Below are positions 44,041 to 52,577 of a stretch of DNA of 64,000 nt, one piece after another. The notes under the pieces are model-generated. The model searched no databases. It had not been told where the DNA came from and saw only the letters and a program-made list of their open reading frames with translations. How positions within the stretch are numbered: the first letter of the stretch is position 1; each line of letters begins with the position of its first letter. The position numbers and the translations under genes were made by a program. This DNA is from WTFV01 sp965203525 (GTDB lineage Bacteria; Acidobacteriota; Vicinamibacteria; Vicinamibacterales; UBA8438). The stretch spans positions 5,022,001-5,086,000 of the forward strand of contig OZ241898.1 of the NCBI GenBank assembly GCA_965203525.1, read 5' to 3'.

Positions 44041-44103
44041 CGACGGGGCCGTGCGCGCGGGGGGCGGCGAACCACCCGGCTCACGGCTCCGGCGAAGCGT
44101 GCG

Positions 44104-45630
44104 TCACTGCGTGCCGGTCACGAACCCGACGAATTCCGACATCGGTCCCGGGCGCCCGTGAATGGGGACGATCGTCTCGACGTCGAGCCCGAGACGCTCC
44201 ACGTTGCGGTAGAGGGTCCGGGCGCTGGCGCTCGGTTCGGCAGGCAGCGGCCGGCCGGGACCCGGCGGCGTGTAGAGGTCGGCCTCCACCAGCAGCTTCT
44301 CGTGCGGCAGGTACGCGATCAGCATCCCGGCCGCGTGGGCGAGGCCCTGGACGTGGTGCAGCTCCACCAAGCGCGTCGTGTCGCCGAGAATGTACTTCTC
44401 CCGCACCGTCTCGAAGATGTAGCCCTCCGACCACTCCTCCGGCGGGAACAGCGAGAAGCGGTCCGGCTCCAGCAGCCACGGCCGCGCCCGCAGCACTTCC
44501 TGGTAGTAGGGGCGGTTCCCCTCGTGGGTGACGACGGTGGCGCCCTCGTGCACGTAGGCGCGCATGCCGCCCAGGTGGTCCCAGTGGTGGTGGGTGGTCA
44601 CGACGAAGCGGATCGGCTTGTCCGGAATCAGCCGCAGCACCTCGTCGATCACGGCGAGTGACCGCGCCTCGTTCAGCGGCGCCTCGATGACCGCCACGTG
44701 GTCCTCGAACTCGACGGCCACGCTGTTGTGGGACCCGCCGCCCATCAGCCACACGCCCTCGGCCACCTCTTCCGCCTCCACGCGCATCGGCGGCACGGTG
44801 GCGGTCCGCACTACGTCGGGGACGGTCAGCGCGGCGCCGTCCACGTTCACCTGCACGTCGTCGATGGCCGTCAGCCCGAACGAGTGGTCGCCGCCGCTGA
44901 CGTTCGGCTCGTGCGCCCCGTCGTCGAAGTCCTGGTGCTGGTGCCAGTTCATGGGGAACATCATGCCCCCGCCGACGTCCTGGTAGTCGGTGTAGACGGT
45001 CTCGTAGTACATGTCCCCGACGACCGGGTTGGGCATCCAGGTCTGCACCCGCTGGACCACGTTGTCCTCGGTGATGGTGCCGTTCACCCGGTACTTGTCG
45101 AGCGCGATGAACGAGACGACGGTCACCCGCCCGCCGTACTCGTTGCGCGTGACCGCGATCGGATCGCCGGCCAGCGCGCCCTTGAGGAACCCGTGCGGCG
45201 TGAGGAAGATCTCCAGCAGCCGGCGTTCGGCGTCCCGCGGCCTGGGGATCACCCGGTCGACCTGGGAGTTCCAGGCGTGCTCGCCCCGGACCATCCACGT
45301 CCGGACCCGGTCGCCCCGGATGGGCGCGCCGCCGCCGCCCCGGGCGGGATAGTCGCCCTGCCGGACGACCATCTCCTCCAGCGAGGAGTTCGTCTCGAAG
45401 TCGATGGTGCGCGTGTACTCCGCCAGCTCGAAGCGCGGCCAGTCGAGGTCGGGGGAGTAGTTCTGGCCCGTGGCGCCGACCCAGCCGCTCCCGGAGTACC
45501 GGATGGACGTCATGTCGGTGACGCCCATCGTCTCGGCGGCGGCCCGCAGGACCGCCTGCGCATCCTGGGCCGCGGCCGGTCCGGCCGCCAGCAGCGCGGC
45601 GGCAACGAAGAATCCGATTCGCTTCCCCAT
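44104..45630 (-). CDS. Exported metallo-beta-lactamase-fold hydrolase
   Basis: This 508-residue protein starts at ATG 45630 with the leader MGKRIGFFVAAALLAAGPAAAQ. A long N-terminal region (30-260) of unknown fold precedes a metallo-beta-lactamase domain. The metal motif is THHHWDHLGG (about 345-354), with HGR near the end (IVPIHGRPGP) as the later ligand. Members of this exported family hydrolyse diverse substrates; nothing here identifies one. A longer open frame runs upstream but passes through the next gene's C-terminal region in another frame and is not used. The gene is 38 bp downstream of a secreted protein gene on the same strand. Confidence 0.88.
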   Translation of the reverse strand: MGKRIGFFVAAALLAAGPAAAQDAQAVLRAAAETMGVTDMTSIRYSGSGWVGATGQNYSPDLDWPRFELAEYTRTIDFETNSSLEEMVVRQGDYPARGGGGAPIRGDRVRTWMVRGEHAWNSQVDRVIPRPRDAERRLLEIFLTPHGFLKGALAGDPIAVTRNEYGGRVTVVSFIALDKYRVNGTITEDNVVQRVQTWMPNPVVGDMYYETVYTDYQDVGGGMMFPMNWHQHQDFDDGAHEPNVSGGDHSFGLTAIDDVQVNVDGAALTVPDVVRTATVPPMRVEAEEVAEGVWLMGGGSHNSVAVEFEDHVAVIEAPLNEARSLAVIDEVLRLIPDKPIRFVVTTHHHWDHLGGMRAYVHEGATVVTHEGNRPYYQEVLRARPWLLEPDRFSLFPPEEWSEGYIFETVREKYILGDTTRLVELHHVQGLAHAAGMLIAYLPHEKLLVEADLYTPPGPGRPLPAEPSASARTLYRNVERLGLDVETIVPIHGRPGPMSEFVGFVTGTQ

Positions 45631-45668
45631 GATTCCCTCCGCCCGGCTTCTCCGGCGACCGCTCCGGA

Positions 45669-46706
45669 TCAGGGTTCGAGGCCGGCGGCGGCTTCCTCCG
45701 CGCGCGCGCCGGCCAGGATGTTGTAGAGGCCGTAGTTCCCTTCGTGGCAGGCGTACTCGTACAGCGGCTGGTCGTTGCGCCGCATCGGGACCTGGTAGGT
45801 CCAGGGCCGCGTCCAGACGGTCGGATCGTCGATCGTCGCCTCGTACGCCAGCGTCTCCGGCGCCACGCGCGTGAAGCGTTCGACGAGCCGCAGGTTCGCG
45901 TCGGTTCGTCCCGACGAGAAGCTGGTCTCGCGCAGGAAGCCGGCCGTCTCGACGACGAGCGTGTCGCCCTCCCAGTGGCCGCGCGACTCCCCCGTCCACT
46001 GCGGGAGATCGACGGTCCCGCGGCCGTCGAGCGGGACCACGCGCACGTTGTGGTTCATCTCGTTGAGCAGCGCGACGGTGTCCGGCGTCTGGAAGATCTG
46101 GACGTTGTTGTTGTACCCGCCCGGCGTCATCGGCGGTCCGGAGTTGAACCCGGTGATGCAGCGCAACTGCAATCCGTTGGAGCCGAGGTCCTCGACCCAG
46201 CCGCCGGGCGTCGGCGCGTGCGTCACGATCCCTTCGCGCGCCGCCCGCAACGCCGCCTGCTTCGCTTCCGCCTCCGGCGTCAGCGCCGGCATCCTGCCGT
46301 TCGGCGGGTCCACGATCAGCGACGTGCGCCGGGTCCCGACGATCGTCGTGCCGCGGTCGAGCCAGAAGTTGTTGTAGAAGCCGGGCGCCCCGTTCTCGCC
46401 GGAGTCCACGCTCTCGGTCACCGTCGTCCGCACGGCGGGCCGGTTCAGCAGCTCCTCGTTCCGGGCGACGGTCTCCTGCTCCAGGCGCGCCGCCTCCTCC
46501 GCCGTCAGGAACTCCTGTTCCGCCAGGTCGTCGGGCCGCTCCATCGGCGTGATGGACCGGAAGTCCCACACCCCCTGCAGATCCGGCGCGCCCCACGGCG
46601 TCCGGGGCGGATCCGCCGCGTCCGCCCCCTGCGCCGCCGCGAACGCCGGCGCCAGCATCACGACCGCGGCCACGGTCCACGCCGCCACGAGAGATCGATG
46701 GCTCAT
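45669..46706 (-). CDS. Secreted protein of an acidobacterial family of unknown function
   Basis: This 345-residue protein has a Sec leader (TVAAVVMLAPAFAAAQG). Recognisable family words are WGAPDLQGVWDFRSITPMERP, GNGARFYNNF-like (here GAPGFYNNFWLDRG), and GHWEGDTLVVETAGF, the last very common in secreted acidobacterial proteins. No catalytic residues are known. The gene is immediately upstream of the metallo-beta-lactamase-fold gene and in the same direction; the two are likely co-expressed. Confidence 0.82.
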   Translation of the reverse strand: MSHRSLVAAWTVAAVVMLAPAFAAAQGADAADPPRTPWGAPDLQGVWDFRSITPMERPDDLAEQEFLTAEEAARLEQETVARNEELLNRPAVRTTVTESVDSGENGAPGFYNNFWLDRGTTIVGTRRTSLIVDPPNGRMPALTPEAEAKQAALRAAREGIVTHAPTPGGWVEDLGSNGLQLRCITGFNSGPPMTPGGYNNNVQIFQTPDTVALLNEMNHNVRVVPLDGRGTVDLPQWTGESRGHWEGDTLVVETAGFLRETSFSSGRTDANLRLVERFTRVAPETLAYEATIDDPTVWTRPWTYQVPMRRNDQPLYEYACHEGNYGLYNILAGARAEEAAAGLEP

Positions 46707-46841
46707 CGCTCACCCTCCTTCCGCGTCCTTCCCACGCTGCGAAGACGCGTCACCAAGGCAAGTGTAGCAGTCCGTGGCGAATCCCCCCGCTGCATTCGAC
46801 GGGCGCCGCATCCCGGCTTGCACTGCGTCGTTCGTCGGTCG

Positions 46842-47090
46842 ATGCGCAACCCGGAGGCGCGGCGCATGGGCTGGTTCTACAGCCACCTCGGATCGATGCT
46901 GGGGGGCGGCATCGCGTTCCACACCGCGTTCATCGTCTTCGGGGCGCAGAGCCTGTGGCCCTGGGAGCTCGCCGGACCGCTCGCCGTGGCGCCGTGGATC
47001 CTGCCGACCGTCGTCGGCATTCCGGCCATCGTCGTCCAGACCCGGTATTACCGGCGGAAGTTCGAGCCGGCGGCGCCCGCCGCGACGTAG
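46842..47090 (+). CDS. Small membrane protein, probably truncated
   Basis: The 82-residue product has two hydrophobic helices (LGSMLGGGIAFHTAFIVFGA and PLAVAPWILPTVVGIPAIVV). It starts at ATG 46842; the sequence RNPEARRMGWFYSHLGSMLGG resembles the middle of larger four-helix membrane proteins of DUF2306-like type, so the gene may be the C-terminal remnant of a longer one. The upstream frame is not membrane-like. No function assigned. Confidence 0.5.
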   Translation: MRNPEARRMGWFYSHLGSMLGGGIAFHTAFIVFGAQSLWPWELAGPLAVAPWILPTVVGIPAIVVQTRYYRRKFEPAAPAAT

Positions 47091-47235
47091 GCCGCAGGCG
47101 GGAGCACTCCCGGACCGCGGGCCGGCCTGCCGTGCTCCATCCGGGTTCCGGTTGCGCACGCGGCTTGCGGCGGGCGTGACGAGCGCGCGCCCGCCCGCTG
47201 CCTCCCGGCTGGACAGCGGCGTTTTGTCGTGCGCT

Positions 47236-47472
47236 TCACGCCGGCGCGACGCCGTGCGCTCCGCCTCCGTTCGTCCGACGCGGAGCCTGCGCCGGCGGCG
47301 CGGCGTCCGCCCGGGTTTCCCTCCGCCGCACGCCGTCGATTCCCGCGCACCAGGGCCGGTCGGGTTTCTCCACCGCGACGCGGCGCGTCCAGAACCCGGA
47401 AGGCGCCCGCCAGTAGACGTAGCAGCGTGACGGGGCAGCAGGGGCGTCGGCCGAGGTCGGCGTCTTGGGCAT
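47236..47472 (-). CDS. Hypothetical small protein
   Basis: A 78-residue frame starts at ATG 47472, preceded at 5 bases by GGGAGG, the main reason for calling it. The first 35 residues (SRCYVYWRAPSGFWTRRVAVEKPDRPWC) look protein-like; the C-terminal half is Ala/Arg/Pro-rich. No family recognised and it could be spurious. Confidence 0.4.
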   Translation of the reverse strand: MPKTPTSADAPAAPSRCYVYWRAPSGFWTRRVAVEKPDRPWCAGIDGVRRRETRADAAPPAQAPRRTNGGGAHGVAPA

Positions 47473-47591
47473 CGGTACCTCCCTGTCCCTGCAACCGTAG
47501 CCCCGGTCGGCCGCCGCTGGAACTAGGGAAATCCCTAGCCTTCTCCTTCTCCGGCCCAATTCGGCGCGGACCGCCGCGCTACCGCTCCGCC

Positions 47592-47813
47592 GGGTGCACG
47601 TCAGATTTGTGAGGGATCGCCATCGGGGTGCAGGGCAGGACGAGATCGGTCGTCGGCGCACGGTTGAAGCGTGCCGGCATGCGCTGGACCGTCGCTGGCG
47701 CCAACGCCATCATCGCCCTGCGCTGCTGCCGGCTCAGTGGCCGCTTCGAGGACTTCTGGGAGCGACGAACCGCCAGAGCCGCCTGACGGTCCTCACAAGT
47801 CTGACGTGCACCC
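47592..47813. mobile_element. Internally deleted ISKra4-family relic (222 bp) with intact terminal inverted repeats
   Basis: Near-perfect 23-bp inverted repeats bound the element: 47592-47614 starts GGGTGCACGTCAGA and 47791-47813 ends TCTGACGTGCACCC, with one mismatch in total. Between them, on the + strand at about 47616-47786, lies only the C-terminal end of a transposase: VVGARLKRAGMRWTVAGANA, then IIALRCCRLSGRFEDFWERR and a stop at 47784-47786. That is the hallmark tail of ISKra4-family transposases. No target-site duplication is evident. It is a deletion derivative that could be moved in trans if a full-length relative exists. Confidence 0.8.
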
Positions 47814-47829
47814 TTCTACCCCGGACTGC

Positions 47830-47858
47830 TTGACCACCCTGCGCCGCCGGGCTACACT
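47830..47858 (+). promoter_or_regulatory. Sigma70-like promoter of the NucS-like gene
   Basis: TTGACC (47830-47835) and TACACT (47853-47858) are separated by 17 bp, close to the consensus -35/-10 arrangement, and lie about 40 bp before the ATG at 47900. A GGGAGG ribosome-binding site follows at about 47887-47892. Confidence 0.6.
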
Positions 47859-48247
47859 GGTCACACGGTCGGAACCGCAATCACCAGGGAGGCAGCAAGA
47901 TGCCGCAGCAGATTCGGATGTGGGAAGTTACCCGGGAAGATTCGCTGGTTGAAATCACCAGCCCCGGAATCAATTTGGAGCAGCGGTTGGAGAGTTGGTT
48001 GGAAAGCGACATTTCCATGCTCGACCCTGACCTCATGGTCATTGGCCGGCAGGTTCGTATTCCTTCCGTCGGCACCATAGACCTGTTGTGTCTGGATTCC
48101 AACGGCGACCTGGTGGTCATTGAACTCAAAAGGGGGCAAACTCCCAGAGTGAGGTTGCCCCGATCCCGTGGACAGGTTAACGCTTGGGTTCCCATCATGA
48201 CAGGTCCCCGGATGGACGGGTTTCCGTGTGAGTCATCAACGAGGAAA

Positions 48248-48404
48248 GCGCTGTGGACCTGTGGGAATCTCGCGGCCTCGGTGCAGGCGCCGGCGGCAGC
48301 GATCGCCCGCGAGATTTCCAACGGCCTGTGGGCGCCCGCCGCGCCGATCTGCGATGCAGCGCGACGCCCCGCGGGCGTCCACAGGCCGGGCAGGTCCACA
48401 GCGC
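48248..48404. repeat. Inverted repeat inside the IS3 element
   Basis: GCGCTGTGGACCTG at 48248-48261 is perfectly complementary to 48391-48404. Further CCTGTGG words inside pair in the same sense, giving a nested palindromic block of 157 bp in the non-coding left part of the element. It could be a structured RNA, a regulatory site or a nested small insertion. Confidence 0.6.
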
Positions 48405-48491
48405 CCCCGGCGTCCGGTCGGTCCGCCGACGCCGCTTCACGGCGGTTGTCCGCCTCGCGAAGGCGAAGGCGAGCCGTGCGCCCGTGCGCCA

Positions 48492-49454
48492 TCATGCCCT
48501 CCCCGTGTTTCCGGCAGCAACGCCGGTGACGACGCCAGCCGGCGCCGGCGCGCCGGACGCAACCCGGCCCGCGGGTTCGAGCGCCTCGCCGGACCGGCCC
48601 CCGTCCGCGGGCGCCGTCTCCCGGAGACGTTCGAAATCCAGCGGCGACAGGTAGCCCAACGCGGAATGACGCCGCCGCGTGTTGTACCACCCTTCGATGA
48701 ACGCGAACACCGCCGACCGCGCCTCGGCGTGCGTCGCCCACTTCGTGCGGTCGAGCAACTCGCACTCCAGCGTCGCGAAGAAGCTCTCGGCCATCGCGTT
48801 GTCGAAGCAGTCGCCGACCGAACCCATCGACGGCGTCACGCCCCATTCCTGACAGCGGGCGCCGAAGGCCAGCGACGTGTACTGGCAGCCCTGGTCGGAG
48901 TGATGGATCACCGCCGCCGGTCGGCGTTGCTTCACGGCCATCTCCAGCGCTTCGGTCACCAGCGCCGTGCGCAGGTGCGCTGCCATCGCCCAACCCACGA
49001 CCCGCCGGCTGAACACGTCGAGGACGACGGCCAGATAGAGGAAGCCGGCCAGCGTCGGGACGTACGTGATGTCGGCGACCCACAGGCGGTTCGGCCCCGC
49101 CGCCTCGAAACGGCGCTCGACCCGATCCGGGGCCGGCCGGACCCGGACCGCCCGCCGCGTCGTGCGCGGCCCGCGGCGCCGGCTCACCCCCGCAATGCCC
49201 GCCGAGCGCATCACCCGCGCCACCCGCTTGCGGCTCACCGCGGATCCGCCTGCCGACAGTTCCGCCTGAATCCGGGGCGCGCCATACGTCCCGCGGCTGT
49301 GGGCGTGGATCGCGCTGACGCGGACCGTCAGGTCCGCGTCAGCCTGCGCCCTGGCGGATGGACCCCGCCGACGCCACGCATAGTACCCGCTCGGGGAGAC
49401 ACCGAGCACCCGGGCCATGGCGGCGATCCGGAAGCGGGCCTGATTCGCGCTCAT
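48492..49454 (-). CDS. IS3-family transposase OrfB (DDE integrase)
   Basis: This 320-residue protein has the HTH_21/rve layout of IS3 OrfB. The catalytic triad is visible: D in LWVADITYVPTL, D in VIHHSDQGCQYTS and E in AMAESFFATLECELL, with exactly 35 residues between the second D and the E. The C-terminal ALGYLSPLDFERLRETA is typical; a further 40 Ala/Gly-rich residues follow. Its ATG overlaps the orfA stop (ATGA), so it is probably made by translational coupling as well as, or instead of, frameshifting. Confidence 0.93.
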   Translation of the reverse strand: MSANQARFRIAAMARVLGVSPSGYYAWRRRGPSARAQADADLTVRVSAIHAHSRGTYGAPRIQAELSAGGSAVSRKRVARVMRSAGIAGVSRRRGPRTTRRAVRVRPAPDRVERRFEAAGPNRLWVADITYVPTLAGFLYLAVVLDVFSRRVVGWAMAAHLRTALVTEALEMAVKQRRPAAVIHHSDQGCQYTSLAFGARCQEWGVTPSMGSVGDCFDNAMAESFFATLECELLDRTKWATHAEARSAVFAFIEGWYNTRRRHSALGYLSPLDFERLRETAPADGGRSGEALEPAGRVASGAPAPAGVVTGVAAGNTGRA

Positions 49455-49759
49455 GAACCGGTAGATCCCCCGGATCCGGTCTCCCGCGCGAACCAGGCCG
49501 TGGCTTTTGCCAGGATCTCCCGCTCTTCCCGCAGCCGCCGGTTCTCCCGACGCAGCCGGCGCATCTCCTCACGCTCCCCGGTACGCAGGCCGTCGGTGCG
49601 CTCGCCGGCATCCCGGCCGGCCTGCGCCACCCAATTCCGGATGGCCTGGGCCGACGGCTCGAACTCCCGCGCCAGAGCCTCCGGCGTGCGCCCCGACCGG
49701 ACCAGCTCGACCATCTGCCGGCGGAACTCCGCCGCATACGGCGGTCTCGATTTCGGCAT
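49451..49759 (-). CDS. IS3-family transposase OrfA (HTH protein)
   Basis: This 102-residue protein starts at ATG 49759 (GGAGGAGG upstream). The helix-turn-helix part PPYAAEFRRQMVELVRSGRT is followed by a leucine-zipper-like helix (EEMRRLRRENRRLREEREIL) and AKATAWFARE, the standard OrfA ending. It binds the element's ends and dimerises with OrfB. Confidence 0.92.
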   Translation of the reverse strand: MPKSRPPYAAEFRRQMVELVRSGRTPEALAREFEPSAQAIRNWVAQAGRDAGERTDGLRTGEREEMRRLRRENRRLREEREILAKATAWFARETGSGGSTGS

Positions 49760-50675
49760 CGCGAATACCTCCTCCTCCCAACAGGATAGGTGTCCACGAA
49801 ACCGGGGCAACTCCAGAGAAGTAACCACCCAGGCGTTGGACTACGCCTCACGGGCGAAGGAGCTATCCTTCGAACGCATCCGGGACATAGCCAACGGTTA
49901 CCTGAACCCCCGGGGCACCTTGGAAGAGGCGTTCGAGACGAAGTTCGGGCAACCTCTGCCCGGCACCTTGAACGAAAGCCATAGATCGTTGATCGTAGCC
50001 GAGTCCATGGACACTGCCACTGAACGGATCGTTCGGTATTTGTCCGACATGGGCGTGCCTGTCAACGTTGCTACGGTACAGCACTTCCGGGGGGATGGCG
50101 GCCGGGAAATGCTGGCCCAGGTTTTCCTGGTGCCCAGGTCCCAACCGATTTCCAAGAGGACGACGGGGTACAGAACGGTAAACCAGTTGCAAGATCTGGC
50201 TGAGGAAAACGGCGTAGGAGATTTGTACCGCCTGGTGCGGGAGGGGGTTAGCCGGATTTTTACCGCTACTCCCTACCGCGAAACAGTAGGTTATTATCGG
50301 CGTCTCGACGATGGGCGGATTCAGACCGTCATGTTCGTCGAAGCCGTTCCCGCGGGTGAGACCGGGGGACTTGGTTTTACCATACATGCTACCCGGTTTG
50401 GTAACTGCTTTAAGGTAGGTCTGGAAGACCTGAAAGCCATGTTGCCGGGAAATGTCAGCAAGACAACGAAAGTACGCAGTTGGCGGCGCAGTTCAGAGGA
50501 AGAGCAGGCTGATGCCGTCGGCTTGGGCGGCGCTTTTCACACCACCGCGGAAGTGGACACGTTCATCAAAGGGTTGCAGGCGGCCGCCAGGCAGTAGCCG
50601 GTCCCACCAGCAGCAGGCCGGCGACGGCGAGCCGTTGCGCGAAGGCGGGCGGCCGGCCGATGCGCACGCCACGGA

Positions 50676-50831
50676 GTGTACCCGTGGGTCGAGAGGCCGG
50701 CCGCGCGCGAGCCGAAGCGCTTCCGCGTCGGCGTCAGCCGGCAGGCGCTCATCGATTCCCGATTCTCGACGATCGTCTGTGCGCCCGTGTATTCGACGCG
50801 CCACGGCCTGACGACCGAGATCGACGTTACC
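50676..50831 (+). pseudogene. Truncated MazF/PemK-family toxin remnant
   Basis: The frame reads VYPWVERPAAREPKRFRVGV followed by SRQALIDSRFSTIVCAPVYS and TRHGLTTEIDV, which matches the first half of MazF/PemK RNase toxins (the VSR and T-x(n)-P-V motifs). The similarity stops near 50827, where the methyltransferase gene ends from the other strand. No antitoxin is nearby and no good start codon exists in frame, so this is a dead, truncated toxin gene. It lies 80 bp from the end of the disrupted NucS-like gene. Confidence 0.65.
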
Positions 50832-52185
50832 GGCCGCCCGTCTTCAGCCGGTACCAGATGCGCAGGCCCTGGTCGCGCAGCCGGCCGAAGACCTCTTCGC
50901 GGTCGGCCCACACGCGCCGCCGGGTGACGTCGATGCCGGCCCGGTCGACGAAGACCAGCGCGAAGGCGACGGCGTACTGCGCCGGCAGCAGCGGCCCGGC
51001 GGCGTGCGGCGCCAGCGCCGCGTAGTCCGCGTCGCCGTCGGCGATCCAGACCGCGGCCCGTTCCATCCCCGGGGTCCGCGGCGGGTAGAGGGTCGGCGAG
51101 TCGGCGACGGCGTACGTCCCCGCCTGAATCTCCCGGAGCACCGCTTCGACGGCCGGAGCGGCCGACGGGGGCCGGACGGCGAGCCGGTCGCCGGCGCCTG
51201 GAGGCTCCGGGCCGGGCCGCCGGCCGACGGCGCGCAGCGTCCACTCGCTCCAGCCGTCGTCGGCGAGCACGATCCAGCCGTCGCGGCGGGCGACCATGCC
51301 GCGTCCGTCCCCGGCGTCGAAACCGGCGGCCACCGGCGACGTGACCACGAGGGGCTCGCGTCCCGTGCGGCGGATGCGCAGGGTCACCGCTTCGGCGCCG
51401 CCGCCACGCGCCTCGACTTCCACCAGACCGGCGTCGAGGGCGTCGAACAGGTCGTGGTCGGCGAGCGCCGCGCCCCCGCCGGCCTCGCTGCCGCCGGCCC
51501 GGAAGAAGAAGAGGTGCTGGCTCGGCAGGAAGTCGTGCAGCGCGACCAGCTCGAAACCGGCCGCCCGCCATTCCAGCAGCACCTGCCGCACCGACATCGC
51601 GTGGTCGGCCTTGATCCGGTCGCCGCTCCCGTCTTCCACCCGGTACTCGAGCAGCGCGACCCGGCCGCGGGGCGAGAGGGCGCGCCGGATCCCGGCCAGC
51701 ATCGGCTCCGGATCGGACATCTCGTGGTAGACGTCGGCGATGACGATCCAGTCGGCGGCGCCGGCCGGCAGCTTCGGATCGGTCGGCGTGCCCAACACCG
51801 CCTCGATGCCGGTCACCCCCTCGTCCGCGGCGCGGCGCCGCATGAGGTCGAGCATCTCGGGCTGGATGTCCTGGCAGTACACCGTCCCGCCCGGCCCCAC
51901 CCGGCGCGCGATGCGCCGCGCGTAGTAGCCCGAGCCGCACCCGACGTCGGCGACCACGTCGCCGGGGCGCAGGCCCAGCGCGTCGAGGACGCGCTCCGGC
52001 TGTTCCTGCTCGACGCGCTCCGGCCGTTCCAGCCAGTCGGCGCCGAGGTAGCTCATGAACTCGGCCGGCACGCGGTGCCGCGCCGCGCGACTCTCCTGCG
52101 CCTGGACCGGGGCCGCGAGCCAGCCGGCGGCGACGCAGCCGAGGACGAGGGCGGCGGCGGCCGCCGGCCATTTGGTGCTGTCCAT
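50827..52185 (-). CDS. Exported class I SAM-dependent methyltransferase
   Basis: This 452-residue protein carries a signal peptide (WPAAAAALVLGCVAAGWLAA, cut near PVQAQ) and then a class I methyltransferase domain with motif I VVADVGCGSGYYARR (about 77-91), VYHEMSDPEPMLAGIRRALSP and LLEYRVEDG. A region from about 245 on (DALDAGLVEVEARGGG and later) is unrelated to the methyltransferase fold and unassigned. A methyltransferase in the periplasm is odd, since the cofactor is cytoplasmic, yet the pattern recurs in Acidobacteriota. The start at 52185 is chosen for the leader. A second copy of the first codons lies 72 bp upstream, in frame, with its own ATG at 52257 (MHSTKWPA), so an N-terminally extended form is possible. 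Confidence 0.85.
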   Translation of the reverse strand: MDSTKWPAAAAALVLGCVAAGWLAAPVQAQESRAARHRVPAEFMSYLGADWLERPERVEQEQPERVLDALGLRPGDVVADVGCGSGYYARRIARRVGPGGTVYCQDIQPEMLDLMRRRAADEGVTGIEAVLGTPTDPKLPAGAADWIVIADVYHEMSDPEPMLAGIRRALSPRGRVALLEYRVEDGSGDRIKADHAMSVRQVLLEWRAAGFELVALHDFLPSQHLFFFRAGGSEAGGGAALADHDLFDALDAGLVEVEARGGGAEAVTLRIRRTGREPLVVTSPVAAGFDAGDGRGMVARRDGWIVLADDGWSEWTLRAVGRRPGPEPPGAGDRLAVRPPSAAPAVEAVLREIQAGTYAVADSPTLYPPRTPGMERAAVWIADGDADYAALAPHAAGPLLPAQYAVAFALVFVDRAGIDVTRRRVWADREEVFGRLRDQGLRIWYRLKTGGR

Positions 52186-52478
52186 GGAAATCGATCTCCC
52201 CGGACTGGGTGGCCGTCCAGCGGACCGACGGCGAGCCGGCCACTTGGTGCTGTGCATGGAATCGATCTCCTGTCCGCGGTGGAAACGTCTCTGCGCCTCT
52301 CCCGCACCGGCCGCCGGCCCCGCGCGCATCGGATCCGGCGGAACGCGGCCGACGGGACCCGGCAGGACCGCGCCGCCTCCTGCGCCGGCCGTCGCGCACC
52401 GGACCGTCGCCACGCGGAGGCCGTCCGGCAGCGGTTCCGGGGACCGCGCCGCCTCCTGCGCCGGCCGTCGCGCACCGG
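52172..52478. repeat. Two direct repeats (72- and 76-bp offsets) at a methyltransferase 5' end
   Basis: TTGGTGCTGT(C/G)CATGGAA occurs at 52172 and 52244 (72 bp), duplicating the gene start. A 38-bp sequence beginning GGACCGCGCCGCCTCCTGCG occurs at 52365-52402 and 52441-52478 (76 bp). Both lie in the 392-bp divergent region before the M14 peptidase gene, which otherwise holds only that gene's AAAGGAG site at 52564-52570. Confidence 0.88.
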
Positions 52479-52577
52479 GCCGCACCGGCCGAACGGACGT
52501 CGACGGCCGTCGGTCCCCGCATGGTATCCTGCCTTGCCGGTCGTCCGACGCGTCCCACGCCACAAAGGAGCAAGCTT

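Larger units (their letters stand above)
48150..49815 (-). mobile_element. IS3-family insertion sequence, 1666 bp
   Basis: Terminal inverted repeats are TGAGGTTGCCCCGATCCCGT at the left end and, on the other strand, TGGAGTTGCCCCGGTTTCGT at the right end. Both are flanked by GAG (48147-48149 and 49816-49818), a 3-bp target duplication typical of IS3 elements. Two frames on the reverse strand encode the transposase. The 342 bp left of orfB are non-coding and contain an inverted repeat (48248-48404). The ends, genes and target copy are intact, so the element may still be active. Confidence 0.9.
47900..50597 (+). pseudogene. NucS/DUF91-type endonuclease gene interrupted by an IS3-family element
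   Basis: The two parts, 47900-48149 and 49819-50597, join in one frame when the insertion and one GAG target copy are removed. The junction then reads ELKRGQTPREVTTQALDYAS, and the restored protein is 342 residues. The N-terminal part has the PD-(D/E)XK core of DUF91/NucS: D in PSVGTIDLLCLD and E-x-K in VVIELKRG. The C-terminal 240 residues (SFERIRDIANGYLNPRGTLEEAF, then VAESMDTATERIVRYLSDMG) are the usual extension of these proteins. The coding part is distinctly poorer in GC than its neighbours, indicating horizontal transfer. As it stands the N-terminal fragment ends in IS sequence and should be inactive. Confidence 0.88.

Noticed and set aside
44104..46713. 869-residue metallo-beta-lactamase protein
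   Set aside because: The upstream part is the shifted frame of the neighbouring secreted-protein gene. The leader at 45630 marks the true start.
47594..47833. 79-residue gene inside the mini-ISKra4
   Set aside because: A different frame there matches the ISKra4 transposase tail, so this one is noise.
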